64,000 bases of DNA from Massilia litorea (lineage in GTDB: Bacteria; Pseudomonadota; Gammaproteobacteria; Burkholderiales; Burkholderiaceae_D): assembly GCF_015101885.1 (NCBI RefSeq), contig NZ_CP062941.1:2170001-2234000 (forward strand), read 5' to 3'. This document shows, piece after piece, positions 45,161 through 53,179 of the stretch. The notes under the pieces were generated by a model. That model saw nothing but the letters and a program-made list of their open reading frames with translations, had not been told where the DNA came from and did not search any database. Position 1 is the stretch's first letter; the number at the start of each line of letters is the position of its first letter. The position numbers and the translations under genes are program-made.

Positions 45161-46033
45161 ATGGATAATCAGAAGTCGAGCGAGGGAAAAGGCGTTGACG
45201 CGAGCAAGCAAAACAGCGGCAACAGCATGGGTAAAGACCAGTCGAGCCAGAGCAAGGACAGCTCGAGCAGCCTGAACAAGAGCAGCACCGGTTCGTCGGC
45301 CAGCGCCGGTTCGTCGGGCAGCATGAGCGGCGGCTCGTCGTCGAGCACCAGCCCGTCCACGGGTTCGGGCGCCATGGGCGGCGCAAGCAGCTCGGGCAAC
45401 GCCGGCGCCACCGGCGGTTCGAGCGCAGCAGGCAGCAGCGGCGGCCTGGGCGGTTCGTCGGGTTCGTCGCTGTCGGGTACCTCGGGATCGTCGAGCACCG
45501 GTTCGTCGAGCACCGGCTCGAGCACCACGTCCTCGGGCGCCATGGGCAGCTCGTCGTCGGGCACCGGCACCATGGGCGGCTCCTCGTCGGGCACCGGCGC
45601 ACTGGGCAGCTCGTCCGTGACCGGCGGTTCGGGTTCGACGGGCGGTTCGTCGTCCTCGGGGGCACAGGGCGGCTCGACCGGCGCCAGCTCGGGCACCGGC
45701 AGCGATTCGTCCTCGAAAGAGGGCATGATGGCCGCAATGAAGCCGGAAGAGATGCACAAGACGATCGACAAGGCCGCCGAGGCAGCCCAGCCGATGGTCG
45801 ACCGTGTCGTTTCCTCGGCCCACGCCGGCGTCGACAAGCTGAGCGGCCTGCTCAGCGGCGCATCGGAGCAGTTGAGCAACCGTTCCGCACAAATGAACGA
45901 CACCTACCAGCAACTGGCTGATTCGGGCCGCGAATACGTGCGCAACAAGCCGGGTACCGCCGTGGCAATCGCCCTCGGCGCCGGTTACATCCTGGCCAAG
46001 CTGCTGGGCGGCAGCCGCCGCCGCGACTACTAA
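45161..46033 (+). CDS. Ser/Gly-rich low-complexity protein with DUF883/ElaB-like C-terminus
   Basis: A 290-residue protein in two parts. Residues 30 to about 190 are almost only Ser, Gly, Thr and Ala (units such as GSSSTGSSSTGSST and GTMGGSSSGTGALGSSS). Residues 195-290 form a helical segment (KTIDKAAEAAQPMVDRVVSSAH) and a C-terminal membrane helix (GTAVAIALGAGYILAKLLGG) ending in RRRDY, as in the DUF883/ElaB/YqjD family of tail-anchored, ribosome-associated stationary-phase proteins. AAGGAC precedes the ATG. The repeat part is probably disordered and variable. It is upstream of a membrane protein in the same direction. Confidence 0.8.
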   Translation: MDNQKSSEGKGVDASKQNSGNSMGKDQSSQSKDSSSSLNKSSTGSSASAGSSGSMSGGSSSSTSPSTGSGAMGGASSSGNAGATGGSSAAGSSGGLGGSSGSSLSGTSGSSSTGSSSTGSSTTSSGAMGSSSSGTGTMGGSSSGTGALGSSSVTGGSGSTGGSSSSGAQGGSTGASSGTGSDSSSKEGMMAAMKPEEMHKTIDKAAEAAQPMVDRVVSSAHAGVDKLSGLLSGASEQLSNRSAQMNDTYQQLADSGREYVRNKPGTAVAIALGAGYILAKLLGGSRRRDY

Positions 46034-46118
46034 TCAGTAGCGCTTCACCGGACGCATCCCGGCCGACACGACGTTCGGCCGGGGTCCGGTTCCACGAATA
46101 AAAACAACGAGGGAACTT

Positions 46119-47048
46119 ATGCAAGCTCAATCATCGAGTTCGACGACGCACGTCCCTACCCAAGGGATCGAGGCGGTCGAAACTGCGCGCTCAGGCGTTT
46201 CCTGGGGCGCGATCCTGGCCGGCGCGGCCGCCGCCACGGCGCTGTCGCTCGTGCTGTACCTGCTGGGCTCCGGCCTCGGCCTCTCCGCCGCGTCGCCCTG
46301 GTCCGACAACAGCGGCGTTGCCTTCGGCATCGGTGCCATCCTCTGGCTCACGCTGACCCAGCTGGCGGCCTCGGCCATCGGCGGCTATATGGCTGGCCGC
46401 CTGCGTACCAAGTGGGCCAGCATCCATACCGATGAAGTGTATTTCCGCGATACCGCGCACGGCCTGCTGACCTGGGCGGTGTCGACCATGCTGGCCGCGG
46501 CCCTGTTTTCTAGCGTGATCAGCAAGATGACCGGCACGGCAGTCGACGCCGGCGCCGGCGTGGCGAAGGCGACGCTGGCCAGCGGCGCGGCGGCAACGGC
46601 TGCCGCGGCGAAAGACGGCGGCGACAGCGCCGGCGCCAACCCGCTCGACTACTTCTCGGACATGATGCTGCGTACCGACAAGCCTGATGCGGCCGGCGGC
46701 AGCGGCGAGCTGCGCCAGGAAACCATGCGCATCCTCGCCAACAGCATCAAGAACGGCAGCCTGGCCGCCGACGACCGCGCCTATCTCGCCAGGCGCATCG
46801 CTGCCCGTACCGGCCTCGACCAGGCCGCGGCCGAGAAGCGTGTCGATGACGTCTATGCCCGTGGCGCCGCCGCCGCTGCCAAAGCCAAGGCCACCGCCAG
46901 GGAAGCCGCCGACACCGCGCGCAAGGCAGCAGCCGGCACGGCACTCTGGCTGACGGTCGCCCTGCTGATCGGCGCCTTCGTCGCCAGCTGGTGCGCCACC
47001 CTCGGCGGCAAACTGCGCGACGGCCTTGCCGGCGTGTCCCATCGTTAA
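46119..47048 (+). CDS. Multi-pass membrane protein of unknown function
   Basis: A 309-residue protein with hydrophobic segments near residues 28-58, 68-92 and 112-135 and a last one near 275-292. Between them is an Ala-rich helical part (AAARGLDQ-type repeats such as AAEKRVDDVYARGAAAAAKAKAT) likely to form a coiled coil. The first segment begins SGVSWGAILAGAAAATALS, a pattern I know from conserved envelope-stress membrane proteins, but no function is established. GAGGGAAC precedes the start. It lies 85 bases after the Ser/Gly-rich gene. Confidence 0.75.
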   Translation: MQAQSSSSTTHVPTQGIEAVETARSGVSWGAILAGAAAATALSLVLYLLGSGLGLSAASPWSDNSGVAFGIGAILWLTLTQLAASAIGGYMAGRLRTKWASIHTDEVYFRDTAHGLLTWAVSTMLAAALFSSVISKMTGTAVDAGAGVAKATLASGAAATAAAAKDGGDSAGANPLDYFSDMMLRTDKPDAAGGSGELRQETMRILANSIKNGSLAADDRAYLARRIAARTGLDQAAAEKRVDDVYARGAAAAAKAKATAREAADTARKAAAGTALWLTVALLIGAFVASWCATLGGKLRDGLAGVSHR

Positions 47049-47063
47049 ATCAAGGAGCACGGT

Positions 47064-47135
47064 ATGCGTTCGATTCTTTTGTGGCTCGTGGGGATTCCGA
47101 TTCCGATCATTATCCTGATCGCGATTTTGACCTGA
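47064..47135 (+). CDS. 23-residue hydrophobic micropeptide
   Basis: ATG 47064 follows a near-perfect AAGGAG at six bases and encodes a peptide that is almost wholly a membrane helix (LLWLVGIPIPIIILIAILT). It lies 15 bases after the membrane protein and directly before a terminator. The ribosome site and position support a real gene; similar peptides occur after such genes in related bacteria as far as I recall. Confidence 0.65.
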   Translation: MRSILLWLVGIPIPIIILIAILT

Positions 47136-47154
47136 GCATTCAGGCAGTAAGGAC

Positions 47155-47182
47155 AACGCCGGCATCCGTGCCGGCGTTTTTG
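47155..47182 (+). terminator. Rho-independent terminator
   Basis: AACGCCGGCA-TCCG-TGCCGGCGTTTTTG lies 20 bases after the micropeptide stop and ends the 45161-47135 transcript. Confidence 0.9.
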
Positions 47183-47195
47183 TTTGGCGCACGTA

Positions 47196-47293
47196 ACGCG
47201 TGGGCACGAGTGCCCACCCTACGGTGCACTACCGTTTCAGGCAAGCATTGCGGCCGTCGCATAACGTAGGGTGGGCATGCCCACGCGTGCACC
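47196..47293. repeat. Dispersed palindromic repeat, copy 5 (inverted pair)
   Basis: ACGCGTGGGC-ACGAGT-GCCCACCCTACGGTGCAC and, 40 bases later, CGTAGGGTGGGC-AT-GCCCACGCGTGCAC. It lies between convergent transcripts (micropeptide and RND pump). Confidence 0.88.
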
Positions 47294-47338
47294 ATCAATG
47301 ATGTGGCACGCCGGACGACGGCCGATAACGCCGGCGAT

Positions 47339-50300
47339 TCACTTCATCGCCGACGGCTCGCTCACCCGCACCGGCTCCTTCGGATGCTTCCTCAACCTGC
47401 GCACCCCGCGATCGAGCCAGCCCTTGAAATCGTCGACATAGGTAAACACCGCCGGCACCACCAGCAGGCTCAATAAGGTGGACGTGATCAGCCCCCCGAT
47501 CACGGCAATCGCCATCGGCGACCTGAAGCTCGGGTCGCCCGAGAAGCCCAGGGCCAGCGGCATCATGCCGGCGCCCATGGCGATGGTCGTCATGATGATC
47601 GGCCGGCTGCGCTTGTGGCAGGCGTCGACCAGGGCCTCGAAGCGGCGCATGCCCGCCTCGCGCGCAAGGATCGCATAATCGACCAGCAGGATCGAATTCT
47701 TCGTCACGATCCCCATCAGCATGATCAGGCCAATCATGCTCGGCATCGAGAGCGCGCTCCTGGTGAGCAGCAGGGCGATGAAGGCCCCGCCGATCGACAG
47801 CGGCAGGGCCGCGAGAATCGTGATCGGCTGCATGAAGTCGTGGAACAGCAGCACCAGCACGCCATAGATGCACAGCACGCCGATCGCCATCGCGACACCG
47901 AAGCTGGCGAACAGGGCCTGCATCTCCTGAGCATCGCCCAGTTCCGCGATCTGGACCGAGGCCGGCAGCGTCTTGAAAGCGGGCAGGGCGCGCGCTTCGG
48001 CGTTGACCTCGCCCAGCGTGCGTCCGCCCAGTTCGACGTTGAGCGTGACATTCCGGCTGCGGTTCAGGCGGCTGATCTCGGCCGGACCGCTTTCCATCGT
48101 GATGTCGGCCACGGTCGACAGCAGCACCGGACCGTTCTTGCCCGGCACCGTCAGGCGTCCGATCGCATCGAGGTCGGCGCGCACGGCGTCGGGCAGTTTT
48201 ACCCGGATCGGCACCTGGCGCTCCGGCAAATTCATCTTCGCCAGCACCTGCTCATAGTCTCCGGCCGTGGCCACGCGCACCGTTTCGCCGATCGCGGCGG
48301 CGGTGACGCCGAGATCGGCCGCGCGCGCGAAGTCCGGGCGCACGATGATTTCGGGACGCACCAGCGAGGCGCTCGAGCTGACGTTGCCGATGCCTTGCAG
48401 TCCGCGCAGTTCGCGCTCGGCGCGCTGGGCGGCGGTGGCCAGGGCAAGCGGGTCTTCGCTGCGCAGGACCAGCTGCAGCTTGCCGCCGGTGTCGGCCTGG
48501 CCGACCGAGAAACGCGCACCCGGAATGGCGGACAAGCGTGTCCGGATCTGGCGCTCGAGTTCCGGCAGCGATTCGTCGCGCTCGCGGCGGTGCGATGTCG
48601 TCACCGTCAGCACCGCGCGCCGCGCTTCGGCAGCTGCGCCGGGCGCAAACGCGTCGCCGCTCGACCCGCCGCCGATCGAACTGAAGACACTCTTCACACC
48701 GGGCACCTGCATCGCCACCAGGCGCGCCTGTTCGGCCACGCCATGGGTTTGCGCCAGCGTCGAACCGGGCGGCAGCTCGACGTTGACGATGGTCTGGCCG
48801 CGGTCGGCCGGCGGCACGAAGCCCGTCGGCAGCAGCCCCACCAGCGAGATCGAGCCGGCGAAGAACAGCAGCGAGGCGATGACCGTGATGCCGCGGTGGC
48901 GCAGGCACCACTGCATGGTCGCCATGTAGCGCCGCATGATGGCGCCATCCTGTTCGGCGTGCGCCTTGGCCGGCTTCATGATGTAGGCCGCCATCATCGG
49001 TGTCAGCAGGCGCGCCACCAGCAGCGAGGCCAGGATCGCCAGCACCGCGGTCCAGCCGAACTGCTTGAAGAAGCGCCCCGGGATGCCGCCCATGAAGGCG
49101 GTCGGCAGGAACACCGCCACCAGCGAGAAGGTGGTCGCAATCACCGCCATGCCGATTTCCTCGGCCGCTTCCAATGCCGCCTGCATCGGCGTTTTCCCCA
49201 GCTGCAGGTGGCGCGCGATGTTCTCGATCTCGACGATGGCATCGTCGACCAGCACCCCGACCACCAGGGCCAGCGACAACAAGGTCACCATGTTCAGCGT
49301 GTAGCCGAACAGGTACTGGCCAAGGAAGGCCGGAATCACCGACAGCGGCAGCGCGGCCGCGGCGACCAGCGTCGCGCGCCAGTCGCGCAGGAACCACCAC
49401 ACCACCAGCACGGCCAGCGCCGCGCCTTCGTAGAGCATCTCCATCGACGCGTCGAAGTTTTCCTGCACCGGCTCGGCGTTGTCGACGACTTCCTTGAGCA
49501 CCACGTTCGGATGCGCCTTCTGCAGCTCGGCGACGGCGGCGCGCGCGCCCGCGGCGACTTCGGTCTCGCTGGCGCCGCGCGTGCGGAAGACTTCGAAGCC
49601 GACGACTTTCCTGCCGTCCTGCTCGGCCAGTGCGCGCTGCTCGGAGACCGTGTCGCTGACGGTGGCGATTTCGTCGAGGCGCACGCGGCGCCCGTCCGGC
49701 AGCGGAATGTTCATGCGCCCCAGCTCCTGCGCGCTGGCCACCGTCGCCAGGGTACGCACCGACTGCTCGGCGCCGCTGACGTCGCCGCGTCCGCCCGGGG
49801 CCTCGCGCTGCACGTTGCGCAGCTGGCGCGACACGTCCAGCGCCGACACCCGCAGCGCGGCCATGCGCGCGTCGTTGAGTTCGACCCGCACTTCGCGGTC
49901 GACGCCGCCGACCCGTTTCACGGCGCCCAGGCCCGGTACGCTGAGCAGGCGCTTGGCAGCCGTGTTGTCGACGAACCAGGACAGTTCCTGGTCATCGAGG
50001 CCGTTGGTGCCCGGTCTGGCGGAGGCGGTGAAGGTGAGGATCGAGCGGCCGGCGGTGGCGGCCTTGGTCACGCTCGGCTCGCGCATCTCGCCCGGCAAGT
50101 CGGCGCGCACCTGCGAGACGGCGCCGCGCACGTCGTTCTCCGCGTCCGACAGGTTCTTGTCGAGGATGAATTCGACGGTGACCGTGGCCACGCCGTCGAG
50201 CACCTTGGTATGGATATTCTTGACGCCCTGCAGGGTGGCGACCGAATCCTCGATCTTGCGCGCGACCTCGGTTTCCAGCTGGGCCGGGGCGGCGCCGTCG

Positions 50301-50452
50301 AGCGTGGCGGTGACGGTCACGATCGGCAGTTCGATATCGGGGAAGAACTGGACCTTGTTGGCCTTGAAGGCGAGCAGGCCGGCCAGCGTCAGCAGGGCGA
50401 ACAGCAGGATGGCGGGAACCGGATTGCGGATCGAGAGGGCGGAAAAATTCAT
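47339..50452 (-). CDS. RND-family efflux pump, inner-membrane permease
   Basis: A 1037-residue proton-driven transporter with the AcrB-like layout: one helix, a large periplasmic loop, six helices, a second loop and five helices. Motifs include NPVPAILLFALLTLAGLLA at the start and the repeat LALVVGVLVDDAIVEIENI, whose Asp pair carries protons in helix 4. The sequence resembles the MdtC/HAE-1-like branch more than CusA, because the Met-copper sites are not evident. ATG 50452 is chosen over a Pro-rich extension. The adaptor gene ends 10 bases upstream. No outer-membrane factor adjoins it. Confidence 0.92.
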   Translation of the reverse strand: MNFSALSIRNPVPAILLFALLTLAGLLAFKANKVQFFPDIELPIVTVTATLDGAAPAQLETEVARKIEDSVATLQGVKNIHTKVLDGVATVTVEFILDKNLSDAENDVRGAVSQVRADLPGEMREPSVTKAATAGRSILTFTASARPGTNGLDDQELSWFVDNTAAKRLLSVPGLGAVKRVGGVDREVRVELNDARMAALRVSALDVSRQLRNVQREAPGGRGDVSGAEQSVRTLATVASAQELGRMNIPLPDGRRVRLDEIATVSDTVSEQRALAEQDGRKVVGFEVFRTRGASETEVAAGARAAVAELQKAHPNVVLKEVVDNAEPVQENFDASMEMLYEGAALAVLVVWWFLRDWRATLVAAAALPLSVIPAFLGQYLFGYTLNMVTLLSLALVVGVLVDDAIVEIENIARHLQLGKTPMQAALEAAEEIGMAVIATTFSLVAVFLPTAFMGGIPGRFFKQFGWTAVLAILASLLVARLLTPMMAAYIMKPAKAHAEQDGAIMRRYMATMQWCLRHRGITVIASLLFFAGSISLVGLLPTGFVPPADRGQTIVNVELPPGSTLAQTHGVAEQARLVAMQVPGVKSVFSSIGGGSSGDAFAPGAAAEARRAVLTVTTSHRRERDESLPELERQIRTRLSAIPGARFSVGQADTGGKLQLVLRSEDPLALATAAQRAERELRGLQGIGNVSSSASLVRPEIIVRPDFARAADLGVTAAAIGETVRVATAGDYEQVLAKMNLPERQVPIRVKLPDAVRADLDAIGRLTVPGKNGPVLLSTVADITMESGPAEISRLNRSRNVTLNVELGGRTLGEVNAEARALPAFKTLPASVQIAELGDAQEMQALFASFGVAMAIGVLCIYGVLVLLFHDFMQPITILAALPLSIGGAFIALLLTRSALSMPSMIGLIMLMGIVTKNSILLVDYAILAREAGMRRFEALVDACHKRSRPIIMTTIAMGAGMMPLALGFSGDPSFRSPMAIAVIGGLITSTLLSLLVVPAVFTYVDDFKGWLDRGVRRLRKHPKEPVRVSEPSAMK

Positions 50453-50462
50453 GATCCTGTCC

Positions 50463-51596
50463 TCAGCGGGTCGCGACCTTGGCGGGGGCGGCGGCCGGCG
50501 CGGGTACATTCCGTACCAGGTCGCCGTCGTTCAGGAAGCCGGCGCCCTGGATCACGATCGGCGTATCGGCCGCCAGCCCGGAGACGACCTCGATCCGCTC
50601 GCCCAGCCGGCGGCCGGTGTCGATCTTGACCCGGCTGACGCGGCTGTCGGGATTCAGGCGGAAGACATAACTGAACCCGTCGCGCACGGCGATCGCCTGC
50701 TGCGGCACGGTCAGCGCGTTCGAGGCGCCGAGTTCGAATTCGCCGCCGGCGAACATCCCGGCCTTCAACGGCGCGTTCGAAGACAGCGCAGGCGGCAGGT
50801 CGACATAAACCAGCGTCGTGCGCGTCTGCGCATCGACCGTCGGCGCCACGGTCCGCACCTTGCCCAGCACTTCGCTGCCGTTCGCCCCTTTGACGCGCAC
50901 GCGTGCGCCCGGTTGCACGCGGCCGATATCGGATGCCGGCAGTTCGGCACGCCACTCGAGGCGGCCCTGGCGGATCAGGCGAAACAGCTCGGTACCGACG
51001 CCGACCACGGCGCCGACGGTGGCGTTGCGCGCCGAGATGATGCCGCTGTCGGGCGCAAGCACCTGCGTGTGCTGCAGGCGCAGCTGCTGCTGGGTGAGTG
51101 TGGCCTTTGCCGCCGCGACGCGCGCCGCGGCCGTGCGCTCCGCGGTGAGGTATTGCGTGACTTGCTGCTCGCTGAGCGCGCCGGAACTCTTCAGCGCCAG
51201 GCCGCGCCTGGCGTTGGCGGCCGCCTCGGCGGCATTCGCCTGCGCTTCCTGTAGCGCCGCCTTCGCCTGGCCGACGTCGGCGTTGACCGTATCGGCCGAG
51301 AACACGGCCAGGGTCTCGCCCTTCCTGACGACGTCGCCCACGTTGACGCGCACTTCCAGCAGGCGCAGCCCGCCCGACTCGCTGCCGACGATCGCTTCCT
51401 GCCAGGCCGCGACGTTGCCGTTGGCGCCGAGTTTGACGGGCAGGCTCGCCGTGGATGGGCGCGCGGTGGTGACGGTCAACGCCGGCGTCGCCGGTGCGTT
51501 CTTCTTCTTGTCGTCGTCCTTGCCGCAAGCGCCGAGCAGAAGGGAGAGGAGGGCGGCCGAGCCGATGAAAACGATGCGTGATGTCGATGAGGGCAT
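50463..51596 (-). CDS. RND periplasmic adaptor lipoprotein (MFP/HlyD-like)
   Basis: A 377-residue adaptor with lipobox LLLGAC, a lipoyl/barrel-sandwich half (VGDVVRKGETLAVFSAD), an alpha-hairpin (AKAALQEAQANAAEAAANARRG), the second half (LAPDSGIISARNATVG) and beta-barrel/membrane-proximal domains. It bridges the permease and an outer-membrane channel. It is 10 bases before the permease gene. ATG 51596 is used; longer frames lack a lipoprotein signal. Confidence 0.93.
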   Translation of the reverse strand: MPSSTSRIVFIGSAALLSLLLGACGKDDDKKKNAPATPALTVTTARPSTASLPVKLGANGNVAAWQEAIVGSESGGLRLLEVRVNVGDVVRKGETLAVFSADTVNADVGQAKAALQEAQANAAEAAANARRGLALKSSGALSEQQVTQYLTAERTAAARVAAAKATLTQQQLRLQHTQVLAPDSGIISARNATVGAVVGVGTELFRLIRQGRLEWRAELPASDIGRVQPGARVRVKGANGSEVLGKVRTVAPTVDAQTRTTLVYVDLPPALSSNAPLKAGMFAGGEFELGASNALTVPQQAIAVRDGFSYVFRLNPDSRVSRVKIDTGRRLGERIEVVSGLAADTPIVIQGAGFLNDGDLVRNVPAPAAAPAKVATR

Positions 51597-51747
51597 GTGC
51601 GTGGTTCCGGTTCCGTAAGCAAGCGGGACGCCGTGACGTGGACGGCAATGGAGCAGTTTATCAAACCGCATCATGCGTTGACGCGAATTCAATAGTGGCA
51701 TTGTTCTACCCGGGCATGGGTGGAATCGACTTGTGAAGGAGACCGCG

Positions 51748-52119
51748 ATGAACAAACCTGTACTGCTGGCGGCCATGGCGACCGTGACTGCCGGGCTGCC
51801 GCTCGGCGCATTCGCGCAGGAGGGCGGGCCGGCCCCCACCACGCCGCAGCCCGGCTGCGCCGCCCGCGCCGAAGCGCCCCGTGCCGACAGCTCCCTGCCT
51901 GCCCGCGCCAGCGACAAACCCGAACCGCAACTGGGCACTGTGGCGCCAACTACACGGGTGCCCTCGCACACCGACACGCCGTCGAGCCGCGCAATGGCGG
52001 CGGCGTCGGCACGCGCGGAAAAAACAACAGACGCGGGAAAAAACGCACAAGGCCATTGCGCCGGCGACACCGTGCCCCCTGCACCCGGAAACAGCAGGGC
52101 GAAGCCGGAGGGCGCCTGA
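51748..52119 (+). CDS. Small exported Pro/Ala-rich protein, 123 residues
   Basis: A protein with a signal peptide (NKPVLLAAMATVTAGLPLGAFAQ) and a mature part rich in Pro, Ala, Thr and charged residues with two Cys, likely disordered. AAGGAG sits eight bases before ATG 51748. It is divergent from the adaptor gene by about 150 bases. No family recognised. Confidence 0.55.
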   Translation: MNKPVLLAAMATVTAGLPLGAFAQEGGPAPTTPQPGCAARAEAPRADSSLPARASDKPEPQLGTVAPTTRVPSHTDTPSSRAMAAASARAEKTTDAGKNAQGHCAGDTVPPAPGNSRAKPEGA

Positions 52120-52332
52120 ACGTTGACATTCAGGGCAACATGGCTTGGATTCGCACTGCGATGGTGCACTGCGTCATAAATCGCCGTAGCCAAGACAAAG
52201 CGTCAGAAAACGCCTACGAATTGAGGAGGAGTTGTCCCAGGAGGCCGGTAGTTTTACCGTATTGCGGCGCACAATAAATCGCGCTATATTGGAACTGTCT
52301 CCTCCAGTTTTTCTCCGAAATTCTGGATTGCC

Positions 52333-52366
52333 GCCCGCTACCGCAAGGTACGCGGGCGTTTTTTTT
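52333..52366 (+). terminator. Rho-independent terminator-like hairpin
   Basis: GCCCGCTACC-GCAA-GGTACGCGGGC followed by GTTTTTTTT (one bulged base). It can end the transcript of the small exported protein. The 214 bases between that gene and this hairpin hold no supported gene. Confidence 0.75.
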
Positions 52367-52388
52367 GCCGCTGTTACGAGTAGGGTAT

Positions 52389-53126
52389 TCAGGCGTCCTC
52401 GCCCTGGAAGGCCCCCGCGCGCCAGGTCAGCACCAGGGTATCGCGGTAGCCGTGCTCGCCCAGCGGCTGGATCGGGGTCGACTCGTGGATCACGGCGGCG
52501 TCGTCGAGCAGCAGCAGGGTCCATGGTTCGGTCATCGTGAAACGCTGGCCGCGCGGGCCGTCCGCTTCGAACACGCGCGTCTCGCCGCCCTTGATGCCGG
52601 CACGCTTGACCAGGATCACGGCGACGAAATCGACTCCGTCGCGGTGCGCGCCTTCCGGCGTCGGGCGGCCGATGCCGTCGGCGGTATCGATGCGGAACTG
52701 GTGCGCTTCCACATACCAGGGCTGCGCCGCCTTCGCCTGCGAGCACACCGCGCCGAGCGAACGCAGCAGCTGGCGCCAGGCCGGCTGGGCGACGGTGCCT
52801 GGCGCGATCGGCGCGAACAGGCGGTGCATGCCGCCGTGCAGGGCGTTGTACTCGACCGGCTGCCAGTGCGCGCGGTGCGGCACCTGGGTCAGGTCGCGGC
52901 CGTCGTCGACGAAGCAGGAATGGCGCCGGCGCCGGTAGCGGCCGCCGTCCTTCAGGTAGTTGTCGAGTTCCAGGTGCTCCCAGCTCGGCGCCAGTGCATC
53001 GAGGTCGGCCAGGGTGCAGCCGGCAAGGCGCGCGACGTCCTGGGGACGCAGCAGGGCATAGCCGTCGCCGAGCAGGGCTTCGGCAAGGCGGGAAGGATCG
53101 CTGTAGGGCAGTTCGGATGGTGTCAT
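52389..53126 (-). CDS. 2-oxoglutarate/Fe(II) dioxygenase, BsmA-like
   Basis: A 245-residue double-stranded beta-helix protein. The Fe ligands fit the His and Asp of EGAHRDGVDFV and a distal His in VIHESTPI; the Arg of HGYRDTLVLTWR would bind 2-oxoglutarate. The family is named after BsmA, linked to biofilm formation in E. coli; the substrate is unknown. ATG 53126 fits the family length; the longer frame runs into the receptor gene. Confidence 0.83.
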   Translation of the reverse strand: MTPSELPYSDPSRLAEALLGDGYALLRPQDVARLAGCTLADLDALAPSWEHLELDNYLKDGGRYRRRRHSCFVDDGRDLTQVPHRAHWQPVEYNALHGGMHRLFAPIAPGTVAQPAWRQLLRSLGAVCSQAKAAQPWYVEAHQFRIDTADGIGRPTPEGAHRDGVDFVAVILVKRAGIKGGETRVFEADGPRGQRFTMTEPWTLLLLDDAAVIHESTPIQPLGEHGYRDTLVLTWRAGAFQGEDA

Positions 53127-53179
53127 GCCCGGTAGCGTAGCATTTTTCGCAGGGGCCGGTGGAGGAAGGCCCGCATCGC

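Noticed and set aside
44836..45162. A 108-codon minus-strand frame in the gap after tRNA-Thr.
   Set aside because: Its start overlaps the start of the Ser/Gly-rich gene, there is no ribosome site and no recognisable feature.
45300..45720. Short direct repeats resembling a repeat array.
   Set aside because: They are Ser/Gly codon repeats within one open frame, without equal spacers, so not CRISPR.
47615..50629. A 1004-codon open frame on the plus strand opposite the RND permease.
   Set aside because: Composition (Arg/Gln/His-rich) and lack of any domain mark it as a shadow of the permease gene.
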